Of a DNA stretch of 64,000 bases, positions 10,976 to 25,100 are shown in pieces. The translations under genes and the position numbers were made by a program. Source of the stretch: Rosellinia necatrix (lineage: Eukaryota > Ascomycota > Sordariomycetes > Xylariales > Xylariaceae); the NCBI GenBank assembly GCA_021209875.1, contig JAGYVD010000008.1, forward strand, positions 3,161,501-3,225,500, written 5' to 3'. Position 1 is the stretch's first letter. Every line of letters begins with the position of its first letter. Under the pieces are notes generated by a model. The model did not search any database and had not been told where the DNA came from. It was given only the letters and a program-made list of their open reading frames with translations.

Positions 10976-13900
10976 ATCTTTTTTTTGCAAAAAAACTTAG
11001 CTTAAGTTTTTAGCTGCGCGTAAAACTAAAAATATGCTAAACTAATTTTTAAGTTGTTTATGCCACGCGTAAAGTTTGAATTAGTAATTTTTAAATTAAT
11101 ATTTTTAAGCTGTAAAAAAATATTTTCGGCATATATAATTAATTAAAATCTAAAAGTTTTTAATTTTTAATTTTTATTTATTACGTTAATTAGTTAATTT
11201 TATTTAGTTTATTTTTAATTAAATTATTTATTATATTATTTGCGCTACATTTATATTTTTAGCTATGTTTTATTTTATAATACGTTATTATTATTATATG
11301 CTTTAATTAATATATTTTTTTTAGCCGCTTTAATTTATTTTTATTATTGTTTTAGCAGCTTTATTTTTTTAAAATATTTTTTATAATATTTCTTAAGCTT
11401 AATTAAAACGTTTTTTAAATCAGCTGTTAAATATTAATTATTATTATATTTTTAGCTTGTTTATAATATTTTATAAAATAAATTCTTTTTAAATTCTTAA
11501 TAACAAGATTTTTTTTATTTTTTTTATTTTTTTTTAACGTTTTATTAACTATTTTTTTTTTCGGTCGGTGTATTTTTATTTAAACAGCAGATCGTTTATA
11601 TATTTTATAATCGTTTAATATAAAATTAATACTTTTTATTATATTATTAATAGTTTTAGCTTAAATATATTAAAATAATTAGTTTAAATATTAATAATTT
11701 TATAATCGTATTATATTATTAAATAATTTAATTTATTATTAAAATAATTAGTTTGTTTTTTGTTTTTATAATATTAACATAAAATCTTTAATTATAAAAT
11801 TTAAATCTTGTTAATATTTATTAACTTATATAATTATTTATTTTACGTTTTTATATTTATATTTTTGCTTTTTAATATAATCGCGGACTTTTTTATAAAT
11901 ATTTATATTTTTTTAAAACAGCTTTTTTAATTAATTTTTTTATAAATATTTTATAAATATTTAAGCTTTTAATTAATTATTATATTTATTAGCTTTTTAT
12001 TAATATTTTTTTAAAAACAACTTTTTAAAGCTTTATAAAATAAAAATGCTTAAACTATGTTTAAAGGTAGTAATATTTTTCACTAGTTTTTTAAAAATAA
12101 TTAATACTTAATCGCAGCTTTTAATTTATTTATTAATATATTATTTTTATTTATTTTATTAATTAATAATGTTTTATTATAAAAAGTCTAGTTTTATATA
12201 ATATATTTTTAATACTTTGTTTATAAAATTAGTAATAAATTATTTTTTTATTATTAACTACTATTTCTGGTTATTTGTATGTTTAGTAAAAACTTTTGTG
12301 GGATATTTTAACTGTATTTTTGCTGTTATAAATTTTTATATTTAATTATTTATATTAGGTTAATAGTTTATTAATTATATTAAAATTATATTATGTTTAT
12401 ATATATTTTTAAAAATATTTTAAAATTAACTACTATATATTATTAAATATATTTTAATATTAATAATAAAATCAGCTTTTTAATATTTTATTCCAAAAAC
12501 TTTTATAAAACAGTAAAAATAATTTATTATATATTAATTCATTTTATGATATAGCTTTAACTATTAATAATATTAAAATATTAAATGTTTTATTTTTTAC
12601 GACTTAAATATATTATTATTAATTTTATATGAACTTTTTAATTATTTAAGTTTATAAATTATTTAATTTAAAACAACTAGTGTTTTTTATATAATAACAA
12701 GTTTTTAATATTAATTAATTAAAATTTTTATTAGCTTAAGCTTTTTTTAATATTTGTTTAAACTAAGATTATATCGATTTATTTTTAATACTACGTTTAT
12801 AAATGTTATTTTAAATAGTTATAAAAATATAGTATTTTTATAATATATATTTTATATATATTTTTTTTATTTTAAAATTGCCGGCTTAAAAAAACTATAG
12901 TTTGTTATTTATTTTTCCGTTATTTTTATATTTTTAAGTTTTTATTAATTTTAAAAAATATCTGCGGTTATATTTTTAATTTTAAGCAATATATAATATT
13001 AAAATTATAATATATAATCAGCTGAGCTTATTTAGCTTGTTTTAAATTTAAGATTTTTTTTCCGTTAAAATACTTTAATATAATATAATTTATAACAACT
13101 AAAAACAGCTATAATTATTACAAGCTTATTAACTCTGCTTTTTAATAAAATAATTTTTTAATAACAGCTAATATTTTTTCATTATAAATGCTATAGTTTA
13201 ATTTTATATTATAAACAATTTTTAAATACAATATAATTAGCTGCTACAAGTTATTTATTGTTTTTATTATAACAGCACGCCGGCTGCTACTTTATTAAAC
13301 GCGCTTATTTTTATTTATGTTTTATTTTTATAATTAAAATATTTTAGTATTAATATATTAATTAGCTTATTTTTAATATTTTAAATATATTTTAGCAGGC
13401 TTTTAATCAGGTTAAATTAATTTTTATATAAGTTAGGTTGTTTAATAGTTTTATTATTTAATTATATTTTTAAATAAATTTTTATAAAAGTTATAAAAGC
13501 TTAAAATAAACGTATTTTTTTAATAGCCCTTTTTTTTTTAAGCGTTTTTTGACTAAAAATAATTTTAACGTTATTAAAATTAACTTTTATTTTTTAGTTT
13601 TAATAATAAATTCAAAAATCTTAGTTTTTTATATAAAATTAGCATTTTTTAAGTCTGTTTATAATTTTGTTTTTTAAAGCGTTATAATATTTTATCGACA
13701 TAATATTCATATTTTAGTTTCTTGTTTAAACATATTAAAATATTCTTAATATAAGCTGTATAAAAATATCTAAGTATTTTACAACATATTATTAATATAT
13801 TTTTAAAAATAGCAAGCTTATTAATTAATTTAAAAATAATATTTTAAACTAAAAGCTTTATATTAAGTTCAAAAAGCAGTTAAATTTTTATTTTTTTATA

Positions 13901-14779
13901 ATATAAATATAATAAAACACCTGCTTAATATTAATTTTTATAAATATTTTCGCTTATATTATATAAGCTAATATTTTTTAATTAAAATATTTAGTTTTTA
14001 TAATTCATATATAAATATAAAAACTTGTTGTTTTTATATATAAAAATATAAAAGCTGCTTAAAAAGCTAGCGTAAGTTTTATAAATTTTTTATTAAGTTA
14101 TTATAAATATATTATTTATATGTTTTAGCTTTTTAAATAATATTTTATATAAAAGCTATATTTTAATAATCCGGGTTTTAATTTAACGTTAAACAGTAAT
14201 TAATTCCTAGTTTATATAAAAACAGGTCGTTTAAAACAGCTTTTAAAAAATATTTAAATATTTATAATAAACTTTTAAAATAATTTATAATAACTTTTTT
14301 AGTTCTGCTTTATTTTTATTTAATAGTTTATTTTACGTTTTTTGTTTTTATGTTTTATTATTTTATTAATTTTATATAATATAGTTATGTTATAATATAT
14401 TATGCTGTTTTATTATAGCGTTATATTAAAAACTACAGCTTTAATAGTTACAATTTTTATAAATTAATGCTTATATTATTTAATAACGTTTTATTAAAAT
14501 TAATACAACTTCTAAGCATTTTTTTAAGCAGAGTTTTTATTTTTAGTTTAGTTTTTTATTTTTAAAATTAAATTAATATTTTTATTTTTGTTTAATATTT
14601 TTTTATTTTATATATTTTTATATAATTTCATTTTTATTTAAAATAACTATTAATTTTAAAGCTTTAAAATAATTATTAAAATGAGTTTAAAAAGCTTTTT
14701 AAGTTTATATTATTTATAGTCGGCTTAATTTTTAATTAAATAATTTTTTGCTATATTTATCTTAAAATGTTTTATTTCC

Positions 14780-15030
14780 TGTTGCACCAGTCACAAATAA
14801 GAAGTCAAGGCTTCAGCAATAAGTGATGTATTGTACGAAAATCTACAGATGAAAAAGGAAATAGTAAGTGGGAGGAATTAGCCCACTAGAATTCTGGCTA
14901 AGTGCAGGTGTGTGGGGTGGGTCCAGTCTATGCGCTACAGCTGGTCTGTGCGCATCAGTTGGCAACAGGTGTACGGATACTGGTCCGTGCCACATGCATT
15001 GGCCAACCAGTTATCCGTGACTTTTCCGCA
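14780..15030. other. GC-normal island inside element A, unclassified insertion
   Basis: About 250 bp of nearly unmutated DNA interrupts the AT-rich interior. It contains two imperfect direct repeats of about 40 bp beginning TGGTCTGTGCGCATC (about 14941) and TGGTCCGTGCCACATG (about 14980). Near its edges are AGTCACAAATAA and TTATCCGTGACT, which are inverted to each other with two mismatches. These could be short terminal inverted repeats of a small non-autonomous element. The outer bases can also be read as TG...CA, but no target duplication was found. The 61-codon frame at 14912-15097 runs into AT-rich DNA and is not credible as a gene. Confidence 0.55.
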
Positions 15031-16771
15031 GCTTTTCTTTTTGCTGCTTTTAATTAAATCGCTTATTTTTACGTTTTTTATTTTTGCAGTTTATTAGCCT
15101 TTTTTTTTTAAGCAACGTTTTTTTAATATTTAAAATATTTTAACAGGTTATCTGTTTTATTTATTAAAATTTTAAAAATTTAATATTTTAGTTCTTAGTT
15201 ATTTAAACATAAAAGTTGTTTATAAAAAATCTATTAATATATTATAATAATTATAATATTTTTTTAATAATTACGTTATATTTTATATTAATTATAATTA
15301 AAAAACTATTTATATTATTTTTTTTTATTTTAAAATATGTTTTTAAAACCAGGTCTATTTATTAAGTTAAATTGTTATTATATCTAGCTATAATAGCTGG
15401 TTTAAAGCCTGGTATAATTTTAAATATTAAATATTTTATTATTTAACTAATAAAAGTTATGTTAATCAAAATATATACGTTTGTTTTTATATTAGCTAAA
15501 GTTTTAATAAAGAATATAAATTTATTATTTATTATAATATAATTTATAAAAACAGGTTTTTTTAAAATGCTTTTTAAAAATTAAACAAGATTTTTTATAT
15601 TATATTATATTAAATGCTAATATTTTCTGTATAAAAAAAGTTTATTTATTTTAAACTGTTTTTTTTTTTTTTATTTTCTCTTTTATATAATTTATTCCTA
15701 TAGTTTTTATAAAAATAATTATTGCTGCAATATTTTTATTTATAACAAATAAAACATTTGTTTTTAAAATAAAAGCTTTAAACTAGTTTAATTTTAGCTT
15801 CGCGTAAATTTTTGTTTTATTTTTTATTTATTTAATAATAGCAACGCTTTTATTATTATTTTTTAATATATAAACGCTTTTAAGTTAGAGACTATTTTAA
15901 ATAGCTTAGGTTAAAATTCTTTCCAGCTTTTTTTTTTTTAAATTTTTTCTTTTTTATAAAGTTTTATTTTAAATAAAGTTTTTCTGCTGCTAATAGTTAT
16001 ATAATTATATATATTTATACTAAGCAGTAAAATTTATTATATTATTATATAATTTATTTATATAAAGCTTATTTAAACATTTAAATAATTTATTATATAT
16101 GTTTTATTCAAAAGATTTTACGTTAATTTATATTATATTAGTTTATTAAGCAAACTTAATATGAAATAAAATAAACTTGTTACTTCTAGCTATTTTTAAC
16201 TTTTAATATTTAACTTTAGCTTTTTTATATTTCTTAAAATTATTATAAAACACAAAAAAATAGTTTAAAACTTTTCAGCTAGTTTTTAACGTTAGTTTAT
16301 TATAATTATTAATAATAAACAGCATAAAGTTTCTTAAAGCTTTATTTTTTATACGGCTAATAATATAATCGATTTTTTTTAATTTATATTAAAAAAAATC
16401 GCTGTTTTTAATAAACTTATTTTTTTAAAAATATAAACTAATGCTGAAATTTTATTTTTAGTTTATTATTTATTAGCTTTTTACTAATAAAAATCCATAG
16501 TGCTGCAGCTTTAAAAATTAATTTTAATTTTTTTTTAATATATTATAAATTAAAAATATTTAAGTTTAGCTTAAATATAATTTTCTAGCGCCTGTTAAAG
16601 GTTCTGTTTAGCTAAGCAAATATTATAACGATTTAATTTTTAAAATTTTAATTTTTTATTTATTTTAATTAAAATATAATTTAAGTTAGCTTTAACTTTT
16701 TCATTTTATAAGCTGAACTAGTTTATTTAATATAACATTTATATAAAATTATTATTTATTTTATTTATTAA

Positions 16772-16975
16772 TGAGAAGATTGGTATGAGGGTAGAAAGAT
16801 GCCTCTATTAATTCCTCTGCTAGGTGGGGAATTCTAGTAAGTCTAGAATTAACCCCTGCAGGGGTGGCCGTGGGCCACCTGTTGCCAGCCGTAGCCTGTG
16901 CAACCTATCTAATCTAATCTAATAATACACGAGCCGTTGGCTCGATTGATGCGGGCCCCTTCGGGGACTCTATCA
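16772..16975 (+). mobile_element. Solo LTR of family C (204 bp)
   Basis: It begins TGAGAAGATTGG and ends GACTCTATCA. It is flanked by a perfect 5-bp duplication ATTAA (16767-16771 and 16976-16980). It is GC-normal and apparently unmutated while everything around it is degraded. It is absent from the corresponding point of the truncated A copy (near 6470). It contains several short palindromes, for example CCCCTGCAGGGG and GAGCCGTTGGCTC. No coding capacity. Confidence 0.9.
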
Positions 16976-17614
16976 ATTAACTTAATAATATTTTTTAAAA
17001 TATTTTAAATAATATTAATAAACAACAAGCAGTATTTAAATTTATAATATATTTTTTTAAAATAATTATAAACTAGTCTTATAAACTTTTAAAAGTTTAT
17101 AAAACTATTTTATAATAAAATTCTTTTTTTTAAACGTTATTATTATAAATATTACTTTTAATTATTTATTAATAATAAAATAAGCTGTATTAATTTTTAT
17201 TTATTTTATAAAGTTTGAATAAAGTTTTATAAAAGCTACGTGCATGCAAGCTTTAATTATTATTTTAAACGATATAATTTTAATATAAAAATATTAATAA
17301 GTTTATTTTTTTATTTTATTTTATTATAACTATTATTTTTATATTTAAAACGTTCTGCTGTATTAATATTATTTATTTATAGCGTTAATTTTATAAACTT
17401 TAAAAATTAATAACAAAATTTATAATAATTATATTAACTAGCGTTTTAAAATGCTAGTTTATTTAAATCGTTTTTTTTAAAACATATTTATGGCTTAGTT
17501 TTTGCTAAAAAGTTAAATTCTTTTTTTTTACTATAATATTTTTAACGTATTAATTAATTAGTCGTTTAAAAAAATTTAACATTTTTTTAAACTATAAAAA
17601 ATAAACTTTAGTTT

Positions 17615-17892
17615 TATAGTAATTATAATAACAATAGTTAAAACAATGCCTAACTATACTTATATATTAAAAAAAAAAACTGAAATTAAAAAAAAAAAAA
17701 AACTATATACAGGGCCGCCGGCCGGAATTTCTATTTGTATATACTATTAGCTATTCACTACGTAACTAGCCTACATACCACATTTACTATTCTATACCTG
17801 TACCTGCCTAGCCAGGTGGCCAATCAGGGATCGACTGGCCGGTTGGCCAGCCGGCCAATCAGAGATCGCCATCATGGCTGTAGGCCATGACA
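17615..17892 (-). repeat. 5' LTR of element A
   Basis: 278 bp. The outer right part is GC-rich and keeps palindromic GGCCGGTTGGCC and GGCCAGCCGGCC motifs plus GGCTGTAGGCCATGACA at its end. The inner left part is strongly AT-shifted. The internal sequence beyond its left edge (AGTTTATTTTTTATAG on the minus strand) matches that beside the 5575-5843 LTR. Confidence 0.88.
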
Positions 17893-17897
17893 ATTTA

Positions 17898-20800
17898 GTT
17901 TTTATATAAATATAGCTTATATGTTAATATTTATAGTAATATTTTTTTTTAGTCTGTTATACTTTTATAGAATAAAAAGTTAAACAGTTTAAAATATTTC
18001 TTATTTATTAATTTATTATTTTTTAATATATAATAATATAATTTAATTTAAATATATTAAAATTATATTAAGCTATTAATTAAATTAATAATTATATTAA
18101 ATCTTTTAATTAATTAACTCTTATATAACTTTTGCTAACTTTTTTTTTTTTTTATAATCAAACTTCGTTTTTTAAAAACAGCAAAAATATATTATATATA
18201 ACTAAGCTATTATGTTTATTAATTGCATAATTAATTTTAATTTTAGCTTGTTTTTGTACAACATTTTAAACCTTTTTTATTATTTCTTCTTTTTATATAA
18301 TATTTAATAAAAAAATAAATTTTGGTTAATTTTAAAATATACTTTAAATATTAGCAAAATAAATATTGGTTTATTTAAACTTATAATATTGTTTAAAACT
18401 TTAACAGCTATTTATAAAATTAAGTTTTATTTTATATAATATTTAATTTTTGTTTTTAATATATTATATATACAGCAAAATAGTTTATATGTTTATTTAA
18501 TTTTATTTATTATTTATAAGCTTTAATAAGCATTATATAATATTATATATTAATTATTTTAGCTGAGTTTTTAAAATTTCTTTCATAAAAATTTATATTT
18601 AAATTATATATAATATAATAAAAAGTTTTTAATACATATTAATTTAATATTTATATAATAATGTTTAAACGTTATATATAAATATAAATTTTAAAAATGT
18701 TGCAGCTTAAAATAATATTATAGCATTAATAATATAAAGCCTTTATTTATTGTTTATTTATATAATATTAATGATAATTTTATAATTAAAATTATAGTTA
18801 TTTTAATTAAAAATTTAAAACTTTTAATATTTAATTATATAACTAACAGTAATAATAAAACTTTTAAATTTTTTTAAAATTAAATAATTTATATTATATT
18901 TTATATAATTTAGCCGCTTATATCATTTTTTATATAAAAATATTTAAAGCAGCAATATAAACATTTTAGTTTTATTTTAATAAAATATATTTTAGCTTTT
19001 AAAAGCTTATATTAAAAACAAATATTTTTATTTATATATAATAAATATAATTTTTCGTTTTATTGTATAATAACGTTTTTTATATTATTAAAATAAGCTT
19101 ATAAAAGTTTATATTTTAAAAAAATAAAAATAATATTAAAAGTTTAAAATATAATATATTATTATCTTAAAAACGTTTTTTATTTTAATAATTTTAATTA
19201 ATATAATAGTTTTTCTGTTTTTAAATTATATAAAACCAGTTTTGTTTATTTATTTAATTTATATATAAAAGTTTATTTAAACATATATTTTAATTATATT
19301 TTATATATTATTAAATAATTAAAAACATTTATATTTTATAGTTTATTTTAAGGTTTTATATAATATTAATTATTTAATATAAATTAATTAAATAAAACAT
19401 TTGTTTTTAATTTAACATATTTTTTTATTATAAAATATATAAATATATTATTAATTAAAAACTAAATTAACTATATATCCTGTTTATTATTAATTTTTTT
19501 TATTATTGTTTAAATTTATTTTAAAATGTTTTTATATTTTATAAAATATGCTAAAAATCGTTAAATAATAAAAAGCAGGTGAAAATTATTTTGTATAAAT
19601 TAAAATATATACTTTTAACACAGGCTTTTTAAAATAGATAATTTATTAATTAACAACCTGTTTTTTATATATAAAACATTTTTTATTTATATTAGCGTTA
19701 TAATTAAACTGTTTTTAAGTTATAAAAAGTTTTATTATATATTAAGCTAGTTTAAAAATCTGCGTGTATTTTTACATTAAAAAACTTTTATAAGATTATT
19801 TTAATTATATTTTTAATTAATAAAATAAATATTACTTGTTTTTATATAAAATATTTTATTTTATTTTTATTTATAATTTATAAACATGCTTTTAAACCAG
19901 CAAAAAGCTTTTATATATATGTTTTTAAAATATAAAAGCTGTTGTTAATTTTAATATGCTTTAATATATTTATATAATAATTAGGTTCTACTAAGGTTAG
20001 GGCTCCACCACTTAACTTTTTTTTCTATAACTTTAACTTTTAAGCATCTTAAGCTTGAAATAGCTTTAAATTTATTTATCAAAACAGAAGAAAAAATAAT
20101 AAATTAAACATTTTAATATTAAAAAAACGTTTAAAAACTACAAAAATATAATATTTATAATAATGCTTTTTTGTTTTAAAACTAATAACGTAACAAAAAA
20201 TATATCAACTAAAGCTTTATTTTTAGTAGTTATATAAACTGAATTTTTTAATAATATAAATAATATTATAATTTTTAGCTTGCTACCAATTTATATTTGT
20301 ATTAGATTAAATTTATAAATTTTTTCAAAAAACAAGGTAAAGATAATATAACAAATATTTTTTTGCTTTTAGAAAAAAAAATCGCTTAATATAAGCAACG
20401 CTTGTATTTATAGCGCTTTAAATGTAAAAAAACGTTAGCTAAATCGACTTAAATTTAAAATTAAGTTAAATTTAGCTTGTTTAAAAATTTAAACTTAAAT
20501 TTTAAATCTATTAAAATATATAAATTATTTTTATAGTTTAATTAATACAAGCTAGTTGTTTAAAATTAATTAAAAATAAATTATAAAAATATTTTAATGC
20601 AACTTTAAACTAATAAACTTAATTAAACTATAAATAAAAAGCATATATATTTTAAACATAGCTATAATTTTATATATAAATTAAAAAGAAATATTATAAT
20701 ATAAATAATATTTTTAAATTAAAATATATAAAAACAATATTTTTATTTAAATATAAAATTGTTTAATTTTATAATGTTTTATATATAATTATTTATATTA

Positions 20801-21983
20801 TAATTATATATAGCTTTAGCTATAAATAATTTTGCTTTTATAATATATAAGCTAAGTTTAATATATAAACTAAAAGCAGTAATTTTTTTTGCAGCCGCTT
20901 ATATAAAATATTATTTAATAATTTTATATATAGCTGTTTTATAATTAAAATAAAATTAAAAATAAAAATTTAATTATTTATTAGTTATAGCTTTAAAATA
21001 ATAAACCGTGGTAATTTAATAATAAATTAAATTAAAAATAATTTAAATTAAAATATATTTTATTAAAAAATAAATTTTATCATAAATAAAATAATTATAA
21101 CTATATTAAAGCTAGCTTAGTTTTATGCTGCTCTAAGCATATATGCTTCTGCTGCAAAAGCATATATAAAAAACTAGCTTATATTAAAAAAAAAACTTAA
21201 AATAAATCAGCTGTTTTATAATTTAATTATAGCTTAATAATTTAATTAAAACTTAATATATATTTATTTTAAAAACAATCTAAAACATTATTAATTATTT
21301 AAATAATAATATTAGCTTTAAAACTATTATTTAAACCGGCTGTATATATAATATTAACGTTTAAACTTTTTAATTAAACAGACTTTTTATTTATAGTTTT
21401 TTTTTGGTTTTTTTTCCCTTTAAATTTTAGCAGAAAACGTTATAAAACTATTTAAATAATTTAAAAAAACTATTAATTAATATTTTGTATTATAAAATAT
21501 ATTTAAGCTATAAAAGGTATTTTAATTAAAACTGTTTAAACAATTTAACATTAGCTCATAAAAACTATTTAATAATTAAATAATAAATTAAAACAGATTT
21601 AATATAAAATTAAATTATTAAATAAAGCAGCTCCGCAGGCCTAGTTTGTTTTTTTTTAAGCTTAGTTTTAAAACTTTTTTAAAAAATAATATTAAATATA
21701 TTACTTTTTTTTTAAAAAATAGTTTAATTAATAACTAAATCTAACCTAAAATAGCAACCCTTAAATATTTAATAATATAATAAATATGTAATTTAGTTTA
21801 AACTGCTGGCTTAAATATATATTTTATTAAAAAAAAACTTAAAAAACGTGTTTTAATTGGTTTTAGTTATATTTTTATAATAAATACTGTTTAAATTTAA
21901 CTAAAAATTAAAGTTTTTTTGTAAAAATTATTTTTTATTTAGCTTATATATAGCTTTTTTTATTTTTAACTTATTTATTAAAA
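17898..21983. other. AT-rich degraded sequence with one partly preserved repeat remnant
   Basis: 4 kb without a gene. The strip at 19981-20080 is less mutated. Read on the minus strand it holds GTGGTGGAGCCCTAACC, and then, on the plus strand, a stretch of about 58 bp (20025-20080) that matches 33265-33322 in segment E with few differences. A short inverted repeat (AGCATATATGCTT ... AAAGCATATAT) lies near 21135-21175. No terminal repeats of a complete element were found. Confidence 0.6.
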
Positions 21984-21988
21984 GTTTA

Positions 21989-22191
21989 TGATATGCGCGC
22001 GTAGAGGGAGCGCTTATATAAGCCCCTCGCTTGGGGTGCTGTAGCCCGTGGCCACAGGCACGACCTAATTAGGCCTAGCCTTATATATGTGGGCTTTAGC
22101 CTATACTTAGGTAGAACTTTAGCTTAGCTTAGATTTGCTAGTTTTTTAATTTTTATAATATATATTTTATATTTTTATAATGTATTTTTTA
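21989..22191 (+). repeat. 5' LTR of element B copy 1
   Basis: 203 bp starting TGATATGCGCGCGTAGAGGG. The first 120 bp or so keep a GC-rich core with TTATATAA (a possible TATA box) and GCCCGTGGCCAC. The inner end is AT-shifted. The length equals that of the 3' LTR and the solo LTR. Confidence 0.9.
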
Positions 22192-25100
22192 AATTAGTGC
22201 TTTTATAACGTTTTTTTATAAAAATTAAACTAAACTATTAAATTTTATTTTTTTAAAACCAAGATTATTTCTAACCGTTTTTATAAACGTAAAAACGTGT
22301 GCTTGCTGTTAAAAGCATATACTGCTTCAGCAAGCTAAACAGAAGCTTTTTTTTATATTTAATATATTTATTAAAGCTAAATATTATTTTTATTAACGAT
22401 TTATTTTAAAAATTAAAAAGTTGCTTAAGCAGTATAGCTAGCTAAAAACGTCGAAAAAAACTTTATAAACACGCAGTAAAAATAAGCAGTAAGCTTAATA
22501 TATATTTTTATATTTTAGTTAATAATAAAATAAACGTTATAAATCTTTAAACTAGCTGTTTAACGCAGATTATTTATTTTATTTATTTTTTTATATTATA
22601 GTTTATTTTATTAATTTATTAAGCTTGCCGACGGTTATAAAAAAAAAAACATTTATTTGTTTAAAATAATGCTTTAAAGCAAAAATAGCTAAATAATAAA
22701 TTAATAAAAAAACAGTTAAATATTTAAAACTTAAAATAAAGCTGCTAGCTAAACTTAAAACTAAAAAACAGCAACTATTTAAAACAACAAATTAGAAAAA
22801 AAACTTTAAAAAAGCTTTTTTTAAAAAAAAAAACGTTAATCTTTTTTAAAAAATAAGCTTAAACTAATATATTATTACTTATTTTTTATTTAAAATAATA
22901 AACAAATAAAAGCTTTAAAAAAATATAAGCTATTATATTAGATATGTTTAAAATAATAAAACAAAGCTTAAACTTAAAAAAACAGAACTATGCTGCGATT
23001 TATTACAAAAAAAAAATAACTTGTACAAAAAAAAGCTTATACCGACAGATAATTAAATAATAAGCTAAAAGCAGTAAAGCAGCGTACTAGCAGACTATTT
23101 GTTATTTATACAGCCCGGAAACTTTAAGAACTTTTAAAAAATACAGAAGCAAAAGCACCTGCCGATTTAGACCTATTTAACGATTTATTAAACTCCGATT
23201 ACAGCATAAATAAAGCCGATAAATAAAAAAAATATAAACAGGAAAGTTTTAACTTGTTAAATATTTAATTTATAAACATTTATAGCGAAAATATTAAGCT
23301 AAAAAAAAAAAAATCGGCATATTTAATTTATTATACGATAACTCCAACGATTTTAATATAGTAATAAAAAAAAAAAACATTATTTTTATTAACATATATT
23401 TTTTTATAAACTGTTTATTTTTGTTTTTAAAAAACAAAAAAACATAATATAAAATAAAACAATAAATTTTGTTTTTATTTTAAATATTTTTTATAAAACC
23501 GGCAGTTTTATAATAAAATAATAAGCTAAGCTTTATTATATATATAAAGCTATGTTATAAAAACACAAACTAAATAATTAAAACAATATAGTAACGCTTT
23601 ATAATAAATGCTAGCATAGCTACACGTAAATTTAAAGCTAATTATTTAACGTTTTATAATATATATTAAAACTTATATATTTTATTTTAATATATATAAA
23701 AATAACTAAAATACGCACGTATTATAAATATTTTAAATATTAATAACAGCAACTAGCGCGGAGTAATAGCGTAAATTTATAACAGTATAAAATTAAAAAT
23801 TAAGCAGTTTTTAAAACTATTTTTTTAAAATTAGCAAATAAAAAAATATATGTTTAAAATTAAAAAAGTTAGAAAAGATTTATAAGATTTAATTAAAAAA
23901 ATAATTAGCAGACAAAAAAATATAGCGCACCTCGCACGGTTAATAATTTTTAATATTTAAAAAAACATATATTAACCTAGGTTTTTTTTTAAAAATAATC
24001 GCTATTATAAAAACTAATTAAAAAATTGTTTATACGACTAATTAAAAAAACAGTATTAAAAAAACGATAATAAAAACTAACAACGTTATAACAGCAGTAA
24101 ATATAACTGTAATAATTAATATAATTAAAACTAATAAAACAACGGATTATCTAGCTTTTTATAAAAACGCAGAGATTATAAAAACTATAACTTTAATAAA
24201 AATAATTAACAGTTAAAAAACAATAATTAATATAGCAGAAATAATTATAATAATAGAAATTATATTAATAATTAAAACAATTAAGTTTATTTTTTAAAAA
24301 GCCGATAAAAGTTAGTCAGACTATTATTTATTAAAAATAAAAAAAATAATATACTTAAAACGTTATATTAGCTAATAGCAGATTTAAGATATTATTAATG
24401 CTATAAAAATTTATAACTAATAATAAAAAATCTAACACTTATATAAATATAAACTTAATATCTGCATTAAAAGTTAAATATACTGTTTTTATTTAAGTTA
24501 AAAAATATATATATAAATATTACACCGTATTAATATTATTTTATAATTTATTTTTAAATATCTGCGATATTATAAGCAAGCTAAAAAAAATATAATAAAA
24601 AATATAATAGCATACTTTAAGCAAAAAACAACTAAACGAAGAAAAACCGCTAATTATTTATAAAGTGCTAAAAAAATAAAACGTATTAAAAAAGCTTTTA
24701 TATATAATATAAAAAATAAAAATATATATATTATATTTAGTTGCGATTTAAAATATAAAACTTTAAAATAAACAATAAAATAAAAATATACGCTAACTTA
24801 AGCATAAATATAATATATATTAGCAGAGCTTTTTTAAATATTTTAAAATATATAACAAAAAAACAACGCAGATTTTTTTAAAATATTAAACTAAAGCCGA
24901 TTAAGCTTAAAAAATAAGCTGAGTTTTTATTTATTTATAAAAAAACTAACAATAAAAAAAAACTAATAAAATAAAAATTCCGTAAAAAAAGCTAAGTAAT
25001 AAAAGAACTAAAACTTAACTTATTTTTTAAAAATAATTTTTTTATATTAAGCGACTATAAGCTATAAAGCTAATATAATTTAATTTTAATTTTAAATAAG

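Larger units (their letters stand above)
10699..17892 (-). mobile_element. Element A, full-length LTR retrotransposon (7194 bp)
   Basis: Two LTRs of 277 and 278 bp lie in the same orientation, flanked by a perfect 5-bp target duplication ATTTA (10694-10698 and 17893-17897). The ends are TG and CA. Orientation is inferred as minus: a polypurine tract (AAAAAAAAGAT on the minus strand) abuts the left LTR, and the sequence inside the right LTR equals that inside the LTR at 5575-5843. The interior is mutated beyond translation, so gag and pol cannot be identified and copia or gypsy type cannot be chosen. It is interrupted by a C-family solo LTR (16772-16975) and a GC-normal island (about 14780-15030). 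Length suits an autonomous retrotransposon. Confidence 0.88.

Noticed and set aside
14912..15097. 61-codon plus-strand frame
   Set aside because: It starts in the unmutated island and ends in AT-rich DNA, and has no recognisable domain. The island's own repeats explain the openness.
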